This document shows positions 11,967-24,258 of a DNA stretch of 64,000 bases, piece after piece. Position 1 is the stretch's first letter. Each line of letters begins with the position of its first letter. Under the pieces are notes generated by a model. It saw only the letters and a program-made list of their open reading frames with translations, did no database searches and had not been told where the DNA came from. The stretch comes from Thalassia testudinum (lineage: Eukaryota; Streptophyta; Magnoliopsida; Alismatales; Hydrocharitaceae): the NCBI GenBank assembly GCA_037157565.1, contig JAZHRO010000019.1:64044501-64108500 (forward strand). The letters are read 5' to 3'. The position numbers and the translations under genes were made by a program.

Positions 11967-13514
11967 CGATAAGTCCACTTTCGTGGACCATTATTTGGCC
12001 TAAGTGCTCTTTAATTAGTCGTTCTTAGTTGATATTTGATTAGGAATTAAGTGGGAATTCAACATAGTCTACATATCATATTATGCACCAATTTATGTTT
12101 AATAACATATGATATGTTATGATAATCATTTGGTGGATGCAGGCTCAGCATGAGGCACCTGAAGGTACCATTCAGACGATCAAAATCACTCTACAAGATG
12201 TATGGAGCTCAATTTGGATGTTTTAAGAATTACCATCATAGATCCCTTAAGGTTTGCATATTTTAAGACGTTTGAAGAATCACTCAAACGTCTGATGAAA
12301 GCTGCCAATTTTATCCTTCTGTTCCAACCACTCATAACTCTCGCCGAGTGGTTGGACTAGATGGCGACCGCAGAGAAACAGACAGGGGATTTATTTTTAA
12401 AAAAAGAGCTGCTCCAACCCACCACCAAAGGAGGAACGCTCGCTCTCCACCGTGACCCACTCGCCTGCACCATGGAAGCCGCACGCACTGTGGCCCTCTC
12501 GGCATGCACCATGGTGCCATTGCGAACTCCTCGTCGATCGGTGGTGCGGTGACAGCGTACTGCCCCATCGTAGCAACCATCTGCGCATGCCCAACACACC
12601 ACGCATAGTCTTTCCTCCTTGCACGCAGCAGCAGCCACCGACCTTCACCACCACCAACCTCTAGCGACCACACCCAAGCCGCACGTTCACATGAACAGCT
12701 GCGCCCCTTGCGCACACTTTTTTTCACACGCATGCATGCCTACGCGCCATAGCCGAGTCTTCCTCTTCTTCATCCATCATTCCCTTACAACTCCCACAAA
12801 GGAACCCAAAGCAGCAGACACGCCGTCCATGTTGCAGCCCATTTTCGGCCACCTGATCTCTCCACCAATGCCACCGGGGATCTCCACGCAACTCGTCGGC
12901 CTCTTCCTCACCGACTGCCACCACGCGTGCACCTTACACGCTGATCCACGAACTTCTCTACCGCTGACCACGCCGTCCACGTCGCCGGCCATCCACCTGC
13001 TGCGGCCACATCTGGCGACCACCAGCCAAATAGCCACCACCATCGCGACTGTCTCTCTCCTACGCACCGCCACAGAGCTCCAATTGGCCAGCGACTCCTC
13101 CTCCACGTGCGCGAAGAGGAGAGAAGGGAAATGCTCTCTTTTTTATTGAATTAGTAATTACATTGATATGCCATTGTTGGGATTTTAATCTTTAAATAAA
13201 ATATTTGATATATTGAATGTAATTGTAGCCAACCCCTTGAGTTTTAACTTTATTATCTGATTGCATATCTATTCAATCTTTTAGCTTCGCATACATTGCA
13301 TGTTAAACTATAATTGTAGGCGACATCATGTTGGAATAATGAGATAAGGAATTTGCGAGTTTTATTAGGCTTAAACCTCCCTGTTGATACAACATCTTTT
13401 CTGTGGTTTAAATTTGTATCTATTTTAATCTTTGATTGAGAGATTTCCATCACATAAATTACAACGATAAATCATTCTATTGCTATTTTAATAAAGAGAA
13501 AATCTTTCATATCA
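11967..13514 (+). repeat. A 5' LTR
   Basis: It pairs with 21664-23185: both open with (T/C)GATA, share the segment from CACTTTCGTGGACC through the repeated TTTAGTCGTTC-like start, and end in TATATCA or CATATCA. The LTR ends two bases before the primer site. Long overlapping frames at 12332-13149 on both strands are proline-, histidine- and threonine-rich; they recur in the other LTR only because the DNA is duplicated. Confidence 0.92.
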
Positions 13515-13516
13515 AA

Positions 13517-13534
13517 TGGCACTGTTGCCGGGGA
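13517..13534 (+). promoter_or_regulatory. A primer-binding site, Asp-tRNA type
   Basis: TGGCACTGTTGCCGGGGA follows the LTR by two bases and matches the complement of the 3' end of plant tRNA-Asp (GTC) except for two transitions. Athila elements are known to use this primer. Confidence 0.85.
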
Positions 13535-14937
13535 GGCAACGGGCCTAGTAAACTCGCACATATTTCTTATTCGTAGTGATTTCTAATTGGGACTATATAT
13601 TCATTGATCTATTTCTTTTTCCTGTGCGAGGTACATCTGTCTGGAGGAAACGAACGCGACAGGTGTGCACGACTGAGGTGATATTCTTGGTGGACCTTGA
13701 CGCCACCTAAGGGGCATCAATGAATGCTTGTGGGCCTTGATCCCATACACGTGAAGGCGTACGGAGGAGCCTTTCCTGATTTAGTCATTAGATCTTGGTT
13801 TAGATTTAGGTTGATAGACTTAGTATTAATTATTTGTTTTCTCATCCTTGTACTATGGGGCTAGTTTTTGGGAGAGTGTCCTCGATTCTTTAGATTCTAA
13901 GTTTATTCGTAGTTAGTTAGTTCTTTGGATTGCGCATCTATTTATTATTAACAAAAAAAAAATTCGAATTACCTGCTAGAAGCTGCATATTCATAGGATG
14001 ACCATCTAGGATTGCTTGAGCAGCATCTAGATTTTCTTACTGCATTGTGTGCATTTTTGCATAGAAGAGTGCTGGAGCAAGATATGAATTTCTTATCTTA
14101 CTGCATCAGTGATCTGCACACGCATTGCATCTGAACATAATTAAAGAAGACCACTTAAACTGATTTGAAAAGATTAATCAAGTGGTCATATTGCTTCTTG
14201 AAAATAAAATAAAATTACAGGAAGTGTTTGAATAAATTGATTGTGGTTTTCAAAAAAAAAATCACTTTTCACGGTGTGATGCACACTTCCTGCACTAAGC
14301 ACGCACTATAGGCACTGCACTAGGACTTGAACCCTTAAGGCTAAAGGCATTGATCTCTTTATCGATGCAAACCCTCCTATCTCGCTTTGAAATGGTGATA
14401 TTAACTTTTGCCTGAGTGATTTGATACTCTAAGGAGGGGGACACACCTTAAAGGAATTCAAGGGTAGTTAAGAGGCACCGTTAACGCAACGCCTCAAAGG
14501 AAGGGTTCGCCCTACTTGCATCCCTTGGTTCCATCCTTGGAGTACCTTTTTACTTGAGCATTAGAGAATATTATTGCAACAAAGTATACATCTTTAGGGC
14601 ACTCGAAGGTCAATTTAGGGTGCGTAATTGCTTGACAACTTGATTGATCACCTAAAAGGACTAAAAGTAACCTCAACCTTCTTAACAGTCATTGACTAGA
14701 AATTTCAAGTACCTCATTTCTCTTATACCACTTACGTGGAATAGAGAAAAACTGCCTTGACTATATTTAGCCAAGCTGAAGAGTTGGAAGAGGACTTAAA
14801 GAACTTTAAATCAACAAAAGATCTCTTGCCGTGTGTTTTCTTGGTGTATGCTTGGTTGGCGCTCTCTTAGAAATAGTCTTCTCTTGAACCCTGAGCCTGA
14901 GAGAATTATAAGGAAAGCTAACCAAGAAAGAAGAAAA
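13535..14937. other. A untranslated leader
   Basis: About 1.4 kb between primer site and gag holds no credible gene. It is AT-rich, with short A-runs at 13951 and 14251. A leader of this size is normal for Athila elements. Confidence 0.7.
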
Positions 14938-16650
14938 ATGGCTGAAGGAAGACCTAAAGAAGAGATTAGGGTTGGTGAAAATTAGAGAACCTTGAGAGAC
15001 TATTTTCTCCCTACAACCCACCAAGCCCTACCTATCCAAAGTCCTGGACTGGATAATCCATATGAAATCAAGAGCAGCACCATATCTTTGCTCCCATCTT
15101 TTTATGGTACTGCTAGGGAGGATCCCTACAAGCATCTTGATGAATTCACTGACGTCTGTTCCAAGGTGAAGCTCGAGGGCTTTACTGATGAAGCCTTGAT
15201 GAGGACTCTATTTCCATTCTCCCTAAAGGATAAGGCCAAACACTGGTATCATACCCTCGATACAAGGGTAAATGATTGGGCTACCCTTAAGGGAGAATTT
15301 TTGAAAAAGTATTTTCCTATGAGTAAAACCAACCATTACAGAAGAGAGATTATGGGTTTTACTCAATAGTAAGGGGAGTATTTTCACGAGACTTGGGAGT
15401 GCTTTAATGGCCTTCTTAGGTTATGCCCTCACTATAAGGTGCCAAGATGGCAGTTGGTCAAAAGATTCTATAATGGATTATCTGAAAGACACAGGCAAAC
15501 CATTGATGTAGCTTGTGCAAGAACCTTCATGATCAAAACTGAGGATGAAGCTTGGGCATTATTTGAAACATTAAGTGACAATTCCATACATATGTCCTCT
15601 GCCTATCAAGAAAGAAAACCATCAATTTTGTAGAGGAAGATAAAGGCCCATGAAGCCGAGGCTACTCAGGATTTGTCTTATCAGATTCAATTATTGAACA
15701 AAAATTTTGATAGGCTTTTAGCAAACCCTGGTATGAACCCACAAGCAGCCTCTATCTTTAAGGCTTCAAGTGAATGCACCATTTGCCAAAGCACAACACA
15801 CTCCACTGCGGAGTGCCACCAGGCAAATCAATTCCCTGAGTTGATTCAGGCTGACCTGAATGTGGCCCAAGGTTTCCGCCCACCTTCTCGTAATAACCCG
15901 TATTCTAATACCTATAATCAGGGGTGGCAAAACCATCCAAACTTCTCATGGAAGCAAGGTGATGCTTCTAACTCAGGGAATGCAAGACCCCTACCTCCCT
16001 AACCCATATACCAGCCATCCTATACAAACCCTGCTCAGAATAAGCCTTTTGAGATGGATGAACTTAAAGCCATGATGAAAGCGATGCAAGAGCATCAGAA
16101 TATGGTCATCCAATCTCAGAATAAGATGATTACTGATATGCAATCCCAAATTGGTCATCTTACTGAGGCAGTTAGGCAGCGTGATTCGAGGAAGTTGCCT
16201 AGCTCTTCTAAGGAGAACCTAAAGGGCAAGGGGGTCATATTCAGGGAGCACGCCCAAGTTGTGATCGTGCTGAGTGGAAAGAAAATCAACAAGCTTGATA
16301 GCACTCCTACGGTCACATCTCAGGATTCTGCTCCTACACCAGACCCGACTTCCATCTCCACTGAGGAAGAGCCACACTGCTCTCCCTCACTTGAAATCAC
16401 CCACCTCGAGGATGTCGTCAGTCCACCACCCCTCTCCTGCCATGACGACCTCTCTACCCAGAAGCCGAAGGTGGCCTATCCAGAGCGCCTATCTGCTCCT
16501 AGGGAATCTTCTGTTGGCTCATCTGGAGCCAAGGATAGGACAAAGGAGATTATGGACACTTTTAGGAAAGTCTAGATAAACTTGCCTCTGTTGGAAGCTA
16601 TCAAATAGATCCCATGCTATGCCAAGTTTCTAAAGGACCTATGCACCTAG
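14938..16650 (+). pseudogene. A gag polyprotein, broken
   Basis: The likely start is the ATG at 14938 (MAEGRPKEEIR), in the same frame as all later gag pieces. Gag shell protein sequence follows: REDPYKHLDEF, LFPFSLKDKAKHWYHTL, then after stops at 15367 CPHYKVPRWQLVKRFYNGL and DEAWALFETLSDNSI. A CCHC zinc knuckle CTICQSTTHSTAEC is at 15775-15816. The tail contains PYSNTYNQGWQNHPNFSW, a motif shared with element C, and a helical region at 16054-16200 rich in Met, Gln and Lys. In-frame stops at 14983, 15367, 15631 and 16000 are mostly TAG, as expected from CAG decay. Gag would package element RNA into virus-like particles in the cytoplasm. Confidence 0.88.
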
Positions 16651-16737
16651 AAGCACCGATCTAGGAGACAGGTCCAAGCTAAGGTCATCCTGCCTGACCA
16701 TGTTAGCTCGATTCTCCAACATGGAACACCCCCCAAA

Positions 16738-17103
16738 ATGAAAGACCCAGGGGCCCCGTATATTTTAGTGGTTATAGGTAACCAACACATTGACGAGGCT
16801 CTGCTTGATCTGGGTGCGAGGTTGAACATTTTACCGAGCTTTGTCTACGATCTTTTAGGAGGAGGTGAGTTAAAGCCTAATCCAATCATCCTCCAGGTCA
16901 TAGACAGATCGCTTAAGACACCACGGGGATTACTGGAAGATGTTCTGGTGAGAGTGGACTTCTTCCCTGTTGACTTTCTTGTGCTAGATACTGACCCATC
17001 AAATAAGCCCACTAAGCTGTCCATTATTCTGGGACACCCCTTCCTAGCCATAGCCAACGTCTCTATCAATTGTAGATCAGGGGTACTTAAATTTGGCTTT
17101 TGA
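16738..17103 (+). pseudogene. A aspartic protease domain of pol
   Basis: The active-site motif is DLGARLNILPS, where the usual DSGA or DTGA is DLGA, as in other Athila proteases. A flap-like region (VIDRSLKTPRGLLEDVLV) and the ILGHPFLAIANVSINC stretch follow. The frame matches gag and RT, so it was one gag-pol reading frame. It would cut the polyprotein in the particle. A TGA at 17101-17103 separates it from RT. Confidence 0.87.
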
Positions 17104-17118
17104 AACAAGAAGATCCGG

Positions 17119-18440
17119 TTGAATGTTTTTAATACTTACAAGCAATTAGGATTTGAAGATTGTTCTCAGATTGAGGTTGTTGATGAAATAATTGAGGAGA
17201 CTACTCCGGCACTCCTATGTAGAGATCCCCTTCCAAAGGTCATATCTAAGGACCATCTTCCGATTATTAAAGAAACTAAAGGGGAAATACCTGAATTAGA
17301 AGAGTTGCTGGGGATACACACAGAGCCTTTGTCCCCACCTTGGACCGTGAAGGTAGATCCGCTACCTGAGGCAGGGACATCTCAACTTAAACCCTCAATC
17401 CAAAATGCTCCTGAGTTGGAGCTGAAACCCCTCTTGAGCACATTGAAGTATGCTTTCCTTAGCCCTAATGACACGCTCCCAGTTATTATCTCGTTTGCAT
17501 TATCTGAATTGCAGGATGGAGCTCTGCTTGAGTGTTTACAAAGGCATAAGGAAGCAATTGCTTGGTCAATTACTGATATTAAGGGTGTTGATCCCCCCCT
17601 TTGCATGCATCATATATACACGGATGAGTTTGTGAAACCCTTCCGAGACATGCAGAGAAGGCTTAACCCCAATATGAGGGAGGTTGTTAAAAAGGAGATT
17701 CTAAAATGGTTGGATGCAGGAATTATCTATCCCATTTCAGATAGTAAATGGGTTAGTCCTATTCATGTGGTGCCCAAAAAGGCAGGAATCATTGTGGAAG
17801 GGAATGACCAAGGAGAGTTGGTAACCACTAGACCCTCAACTGGTTGGAGGGTCTGCATTGATTACCGTCGTTTAAACATGGCTACCCAGAAAGACCATTT
17901 CCCCTTACCGTTTATCGATCAGATTTTGGAACGGCTGGCAGGGAACAAGTACTTTTGTTTCCTTAACGGGTACTCTGGGTATAAGCAAATAGTCATTTTT
18001 CCTGACGATTAGAAGCGTACCACCTTCACGAGTTCGTATGGCACATTTGTGTTCTGCCGAATGCCATTCGGGTTATGTAATGCTCTTGCCACTTTCCAAC
18101 GATGTATGATGGCTATCTTTTCTGATATGATTGACGAGTTTGTTGAGATTCTCATGGATGACTTCTCCATTTACGGCTCATCACTTGACCTATGCCTTTC
18201 ACACCTTGATAAAGTCTTAACCCGTTGCGAAGAGGCAAAGTTGGTGCTCAACTGGGAGAAAAGCCACTTTATGGTCCAGCAGGGCATTGTGTTAGGGCAT
18301 GTAGTTTTTGAGAGAGGATTAAAGGTGGATACCACAAAAATTGATTCCATCTCAAGCTTCCATCGCCCACCAATGTTCGTCAGGTTAGATCTTTCCTTGG
18401 CCATGCTGGGTTCTATAGGCGCTTCATTAGAGATTCAGTA
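17119..18440 (+). pseudogene. A reverse transcriptase, broken
   Basis: Motifs appear in order: [59 protein letters not shown], then after a TAG at 18010 [18 protein letters not shown], the catalytic box LMDDFS and [17 protein letters not shown]. The first catalytic Asp position reads FLNGYSGY (18,0kb side, about 17960-17985), so the usual LDG Asp is Asn, a G-to-A change. A frameshift near 18370 moves the thumb region into another frame. RT copies element RNA from the tRNA primer. Confidence 0.9.
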
Positions 18441-18950
18441 AAATCTTTAAGCCACTCTGCGACCTATTAACGAAGGATGTTTCTTTTGATTTTGATGACA
18501 GATGTGGCGAGGCTTTCCTAGTCTTGAAGAAAGCCCATATTACCGCGTCGATTCTCCAAGCACCAGATTGGACCCTCTCGTTTGAGCTAATGTGCGATGC
18601 TTCTGATTTCATAGTGGGAGCAGTCTTAGGTCAAAGGGTTGATGGAAAACCTCATGCGCTTCATTATGCTAGCAAGACCCTTACGGATCCTCAGCAAAAC
18701 TACATGGTCACTGAAAAAGAGCTTCTCACTGTAGTGTTTGCTTTGGAAAAGTTTTGGTCTTATCTTTTATGATCCAAGATTGTGGTGTTCACTGATCATT
18801 CTGCTTTAAAGCATCTTCTTGCTAAAAAGGATACCAAACCTCACCTAATTCATTGGATTCTGCTACTCTAAGAGTTTAACCTGGAAATTAAAGATAAGAA
18901 AGGAGTTGAAAATGTGGTAGTAGATCATCTGTCTAGGATCCCTATTGAGG
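18441..18950 (+). pseudogene. A RNase H, broken
   Basis: The domain continues in the frame entered at 18370: ELMCDASDFIVGAVLGQRVD, YASKTLTDPQQNYMVTEKEL, VFALEKFWSYLL, a TGA at 18770, then [17 protein letters not shown] and VVVDHLSRI. The four acidic catalytic positions (Asp in CDAS, Glu in EKEL, Asp in TDHS, Asp in VDHL) are all present, though stops at 18770 and 18871 lie between them. Confidence 0.88.
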
Positions 18951-20012
18951 CATCAAACCTTGCTGGCAGTATCAAAGAGACTTTTCCTGATGAGTCTTTG
19001 ATGGCCATGGAGGCCAAAACTCCTTGGTTCGCTAAGATAGTGAACTATCTGGTCATGGGCATCACCCCCAGTACTTGGGACAAGCAGAAGCGATACAGGT
19101 TTCTTGCTGATGCTAAATTTTATCAGTGGGAGGAACCTGATCGTTTTAAAATAGGCCCTGAACAGCTTTTTCGCCGTTGCGTCCCTGATGAAGAACAAAG
19201 GAGTGTTCCGAGTTTCTGCCATGACATGTATCAAAATGTGTCATCCTTGTGGTTGTGGACTATGTATCAAAATGGATAGAAGCTATACCTACGCGAACTA
19301 ATGACCATTCTGTGGTCTTGGGTTTTGTTAAGGCTAATATCATTTCTTGGTACGGGTGCCCAAGGACGACCATAAGTGATGGAGGACGTCACTTCAAGAA
19401 CGTACACTTCACAAGACTACTCCAAAATTTGGGAGTCAACCACATAATAGCCACACCTTACCATCCCCAAACGACTGGACAAGTTGAAGTGTCTAAAAGG
19501 GAGATTAAACGAATTTTAGAAAAAACTGTCAGGCCTGACCGTAAGGTTGGTCTAAAAAACTAAATGATGCTCTTTGGGCCTACATAACAGCGTATAAGAA
19601 TCCCTTAAACATGTCTCCTTTCCGGCTTATCTATGGAAAGGCGTGCCATCTTCCGGTTGAAATCCAACACAAAGCCTATTGGGCTACTAAAAATGTTAAC
19701 TTGAATCTAGATAAAGCGGGAAAGGCACGTATGCTGGAGTTAAGTGAGCTTGAGGAGCTTCATAATGAAGCCTATGAAACTTCTTAAGCTTACAAGCAAT
19801 GTACAAAGGTCTTCCATGATAAGCACATCATTAGAAAGACCTTTCAACCCAACCAGTGGGTCTGGCTTTTCAATTTCAGGCTTAAATTATTTCCAGGAAA
19901 GCTTAAGTCCCCCTGGGATGGGCCGTACATTGTTATCAATACCTTCCCTCTTGGAGCTGTAGAAATTCGAAACCCTACTTTTGGTGCAAGCTTTAAGGTT
20001 AATGTAACATAA
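18951..20012 (+). pseudogene. A integrase with internal deletion
   Basis: The N-terminal part reads RRCVPDEEQRSVPSFCHD, then the sequence jumps to VVVDYVSKWIEAIPTR (about 19246), so the second half of the zinc finger and the first catalytic Asp (the WGIDFMGP region seen in element C at 63291) are missing. A 13-bp direct repeat ATGTATCAAAATG (19226-19238, 19262-19274) marks the joint. Downstream ISDGGRHF and HPQTTGQVEVSKREIK supply the second Asp and the Glu. Frameshifts follow near 19555; the C-terminal region ([25 protein letters not shown]) runs to a TAA at 20010-20012. It cannot be active. Confidence 0.87.
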
Positions 20013-21663
20013 GGTTTTACTCTTTCAAGTGGCCAGGCTTTGGACGCACTTCAGCTTGAGAAGCCTTAGCTCCTCCCACTCTCCTCCTCAGATGATATTT
20101 TTTTATGTCTTTATTTTATTTTTTTGAATGAGGACATTGTCAGTCTTAGGCATGGGGGGTATAACCTGAGGATGTTTATAGCATTTATAAATATTTGCAT
20201 GCATTTAGGATAGTGCACTAGCCAAAAAAAAAATCTCTTTTGTTTCTTGAGCTGAATTGGATTAGTCTCGAGCAAAAGTTCTTACCAAGGAAGTTTTATT
20301 AAAGATTTTCTTCTTAAATTGTTTCTTAAATTTCGAATCCAGTACAGTTACTTTACTTGCATGTAGATTGGGTAAGGGATCTTTGTAGAAAATCAATAAG
20401 CATTTTTAGTCTACTGAACCTTTGAACAGTTAAGAGGGAGTCAGGCATACTATCTTCTAATATATCTATCTCATATTTATGAGAAGAAAGTAGAGAGACT
20501 ACTGGTACGCTGAGTCTAGTGCAATGACTCTTAAGTTCTAGACAATTAGATGATGATACCTCAGAGTTAGGCATAGTTTTCGTTCTTTGTTCCTGTGTGC
20601 GTACATTGTGTGAATTCCTGAGAGTCACCAAATAAGGCAGACACACAGAAATTGAGTCTTGATAAAACTATGACTATGGTGGATGGTTACGACCATCCTT
20701 CATAGAGTACTCGGCTGAAGAAGGGTAATAGTGTCAAAGGTCAGAAATACGCTTATCTTATCCATTCATTCCTGGTGCCGAGAGTAGGCACTTCCACCAA
20801 ATAAGCCACACAATATCCTCTTGACCATCATCATCCCTAATAATGTCTCATAAATAAAAGTTTGCGTCATGTTGTGTTGGAGTTATATATAAAAAAAAAG
20901 AGAAAAAAAAGAGAAAAAAAGAAGAAAAGAGAAATTTTATATTTATATTAAAAAAAAGTTTTATCTTCATTTTATCAGGTGTCCATGTTTGAGGCAACAA
21001 CAAAAACACCTATTTCAATCCAACAAATATGACCCATACCTACTTTTCAGTATTTCTGATCACCCGAATACTGGCTGAGGACTTCTAACTTAGTTGTAGA
21101 GTTATTAGAACTTTTATTGACGTGTGAATGCCATGTGAGGTCACCAAATAATGAGTACATTTACGAAAATTTGGTAAGATATGTGATCTCAGAAAAGAAA
21201 TAAGGAAGAAAGAGAAAAAGAAAAGAGAGAGTGAGTGAGCACAAGGGAATGCAAAGAGAGCACAGTGTTTAGCCCTTCTCTAAGTTGACTTGTTTGATAG
21301 TTTAGAGATCTAGAGTCTGTACTACTAGATTACATGTAGCACCAGATGAGTGTGTGCCATCAAATACGAATCCTTTTAACTTAGTATCTCCTACCTAAGC
21401 CAAAGCTAGGGTCAAATTATAGATTATTTTCTACTTTATCCCCAAGGAAAGTAGTTGCTTATCCTGATAGAATTTTATCAAGGGTTAAGTACAAACTTTA
21501 AATATAAGTTGGCTTTTCACTTGGATTCGTTACCTAGGCTACTATCACTTCACATTAGCCTGGATCTCTAAATTTTTGGAATAAGGAAAGAAGAAATCTT
21601 TTAGTTACTTTAATTATTTTTCACTTTTGCTAGGGACTAGCAAAGCTTAGGCATGGGGACATT
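20013..21663 (+). other. A post-pol region with two polypurine-tract-like motifs
   Basis: No gene is seen in these 1.65 kb. AGGCATGGGGGGT at 20148-20160 looks like a polypurine tract but is not followed by an LTR. A second, AGGCATGGGGACATT at 21649-21663, abuts the 3' LTR and is the functional candidate. A-rich runs occur at 20891-20960. A small minus-strand frame at 20353-20646 is not recognisable. Confidence 0.75.
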
Positions 21664-23185
21664 TGATAGGTTCACTTTCATGGACCATTATTTGGTCTAA
21701 GTGCTATTTAATTAGTCGTTCTTAGTTGATATTTGATTAGTAATTAAGTGGGAATTCAATATAGTCTACATATCATATTATGCACCAATTTATGTTTAAT
21801 AACATATGATATGTTATGATAAACATTTGGTGGATGCAGGCTCAGCATAAGACACTTGAAGGTACCATTCAGACGGTCAAAATCACTCTACAAGATGTCT
21901 GAAGAATTACCATCATAGATCCCCTAAGGTATGCATATTTTAAGACGTCTGAAGAATCACTCAGATGTCAGATGAAAGCTGCCAGCATTTATCCTTCTGT
22001 TCCAACCACTCGCAACTCTCATCGAGTTGTTGGAGTAGATGGCGGCTGCAGAGAAATAGAAGGGGGATTTGTTTTTAAAAAAAGAGTCGCTCCAACCCAC
22101 CACCAAAGGAGGAACACTCGCTATCCACCGTAACCCTCTCACTTGCACCATGGAAGCCGCGAGCACTGTGGCCCTCTCAACGTGTACCGTGGTGCCATCG
22201 CGAACTCCTCGTCAATCAGCGGTGCAGTGACAGCGCACTACCCCACCATAGCAACCATTTGTGCATGCCCAGCACACCATGCACAGTCTTTCCTCCTTGC
22301 ACGCAGCAGCAACCACCGACCATCACCACCACCAACCTCCGGCGGCCACGCCCAAGCCGTGCCTTCATGCGAACAACCGCGCCCCTCGTGCGTACTTTTT
22401 TTCACGCGCCTACACGCCCGTGCGCCACAGCCGGGTCTTCCTCTTCTTCATCCATCATTCCCCTGCAACTCCCACAAAGGAACCCAAAGCAGCAGCCACA
22501 CCATCCATGCTGCAGCCCATTTCTGGCCACCCGATCTCTCCGCCAACGCCACCGGGGATCTCCACGCAACTCACCGGCCTCTTCCTCGCCGACTACCACC
22601 ACGTGCGCACCTTACACGCCGATCCACGAACTTCTTCGCCGCTGACCACGTCTTCCATGCCACCGGCCATCCACCTGCTGCGGCCACGTCCGGCAACCAC
22701 AAGCCGAACAGCCACCACCATTGCGACCGTCTCTCTCGTACGCACCACCACAGAGCTCCAATTGGCCAGCGACTGCTCCTCCACGTGCGCGAAGAGGAGA
22801 GAAGGGAAATGCTCTTCGATTGAATTAGTAATTACATTGATATGCCATTGTTGGGATTTTAATCTTTAAATAAAATATTTGATATATTGAATGCAATTGC
22901 CGCCAACCCCTTAAATTTTAACTTTATTATCTGATTGCATACCTATTCAATCTTTTAGCTTCGCATACATTGCATGTTAAACTATAATTGTAGGCGACAT
23001 CACGTTGGAATAATGAGATAAGGAATTTGAGAGTTTTATTAGGCTTAAACCTCTCTTTGGATACATCTTTTCTATGGTTTAAATTGGTATCTATTTTAAT
23101 CTTTGATTGAGAGATTTCCACCACATAAATTACAACGATAAATCATTCTATTGTTATTTTAATCAAGCGAAAATCATTTATATCA
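21664..23185 (+). repeat. A 3' LTR
   Basis: It begins TGATAGG directly after the polypurine tract and ends TATATCA; CTTCT then resumes H. It carries a small deletion relative to the left LTR near 21895 and again near 22815. Frames such as 22143-22823 and 22261-22869 are LTR composition effects. Confidence 0.92.
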
Positions 23186-23190
23186 CTTCT

Positions 23191-24088
23191 TAGTCAACTG
23201 AGTCATGACGCACAATCTGAGAGAATCCTCTGATAAATCGCTGGTAGTAGCCTTCCAGCCCTAAGAAGTTGCGTATCTCTATCACCATACGTGGCCTCTC
23301 CTATTGAAACACGGCCTCAACCTTGGCCGGATCCACAGCAATCCCATCTCCTTAGGCCACATGGCCTAAGAAAGTGACCTATCTCAACCAGAACTCGCAC
23401 GTGCGGTACTTGGCATACGCCTGTGCCGTCTCAACGTGTCTAGTACCATGCGTAAATGTTGTCCATGCTATGACTGATCCCGGGAATAGACCAACACGTC
23501 ATCAATAAATACCACCACAAACTAGTTCAAGTACGATTTGAAGACATGGTTCATTAGATCCATGAAAGCAGCAGGGGCATTGGTCAACCCAAACGACATG
23601 ACCAAGAACTCGTAGTGGCGATACTGTATACAGAAAGCTGTCTTGGAGACGTCGGTCTCCCTGATCCTTAGCTGATGGTAACCCAACCTCAGGTCTATCT
23701 TGGAGAACACCGTGGCATCTTTCAACTGGTCAAAGAGGTCATCAATATGGGGCAACAGGTACTTGTTCTTGACAGTGACCCGATTTAGCTATTTATAGTG
23801 GACACAAAGCCGAAGGGTGTTGTTCTTTTTCTTCACAAACAACATAGGGGTCCCCCATGGGGACTCACTGGGCCTCACAAAGACCTTCTTTAACGAATCC
23901 TACAACTGAGACTTGAGCTCTCGCAGCTCAAGTGGGGCCATCCTGTATGGTGCAATAGAGATGGGGTTGGTCCCTGGTATCAGTGAGATCTCAAACTCGA
24001 TCTTACGCTTAGGTGGTAGTCCTGGTAGCTCCTCTAGGAAGATGTCGAGGTACTCGTAGACCACCGGAATATTCTGCAAGTCAGCCAC
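23191..24088 (-). pseudogene. H reverse transcriptase, broken
   Basis: Reading down from 24088: IPVVYEYLDIFLEELPGLPP and the conserved EFEISLIPGTNPISIAPYRM of chromovirus pol, then [20 protein letters not shown] (with LDRGYHQ-like LRLGYHQL), [15 protein letters not shown] at about 23590, and past a stop near 23523 the catalytic FIDDVLVYSR. The thumb (RNFLGLEGYYQRFI, near 23230) reaches the insertion site of A. Stops split it into at least four pieces. Confidence 0.9.
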
Positions 24089-24258
24089 TAGGCTAGGCTC
24101 TGCTACAACACAAGCTAGAAAGCACTCACACCCCTAACTCAGTAACCTCGCGGCCCGAAGCGCAGAGATGCACCTGAAACCTCTATCCACTGGTTGACCG
24201 TGGAACTCAAAGGGAGGCAGCTCAGGTATGAAGAAGATCTTCCTTCAGGAATAGTCCA

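Larger units (their letters stand above)
11967..23185 (+). mobile_element. Element A: Athila-lineage Ty3/gypsy retrotransposon inserted in H pol
   Basis: A has two LTRs (11967-13514 and 21664-23185), an Asp-tRNA-type primer site, gag, protease, RT, RNase H and integrase in Athila order, and a polypurine tract before the 3' LTR. Flanks are CTTCC (11962-11966) and CTTCT (23186-23190), a 5-bp TSD with one change. The left LTR now begins CG where the right one begins TG. The RT motifs ([20 protein letters not shown]) and the protease motif DLGA are those of the Athila/Tat group. All coding parts are broken. The 1.65 kb between pol and 3' LTR, where some Athila elements carry an env-like frame, holds none here. 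Confidence 0.93.

Noticed and set aside
12332..13149. Proline/histidine-rich frames of up to 226 codons in A LTRs (also 22143-22869)
   Set aside because: They lie within both LTRs, overlap on both strands and differ between copies in length and frame; they follow GC-rich composition.
19990..21660. Env-like third ORF of an Athila element in A
   Set aside because: No frame over about 100 codons and no signal or membrane segment is present.
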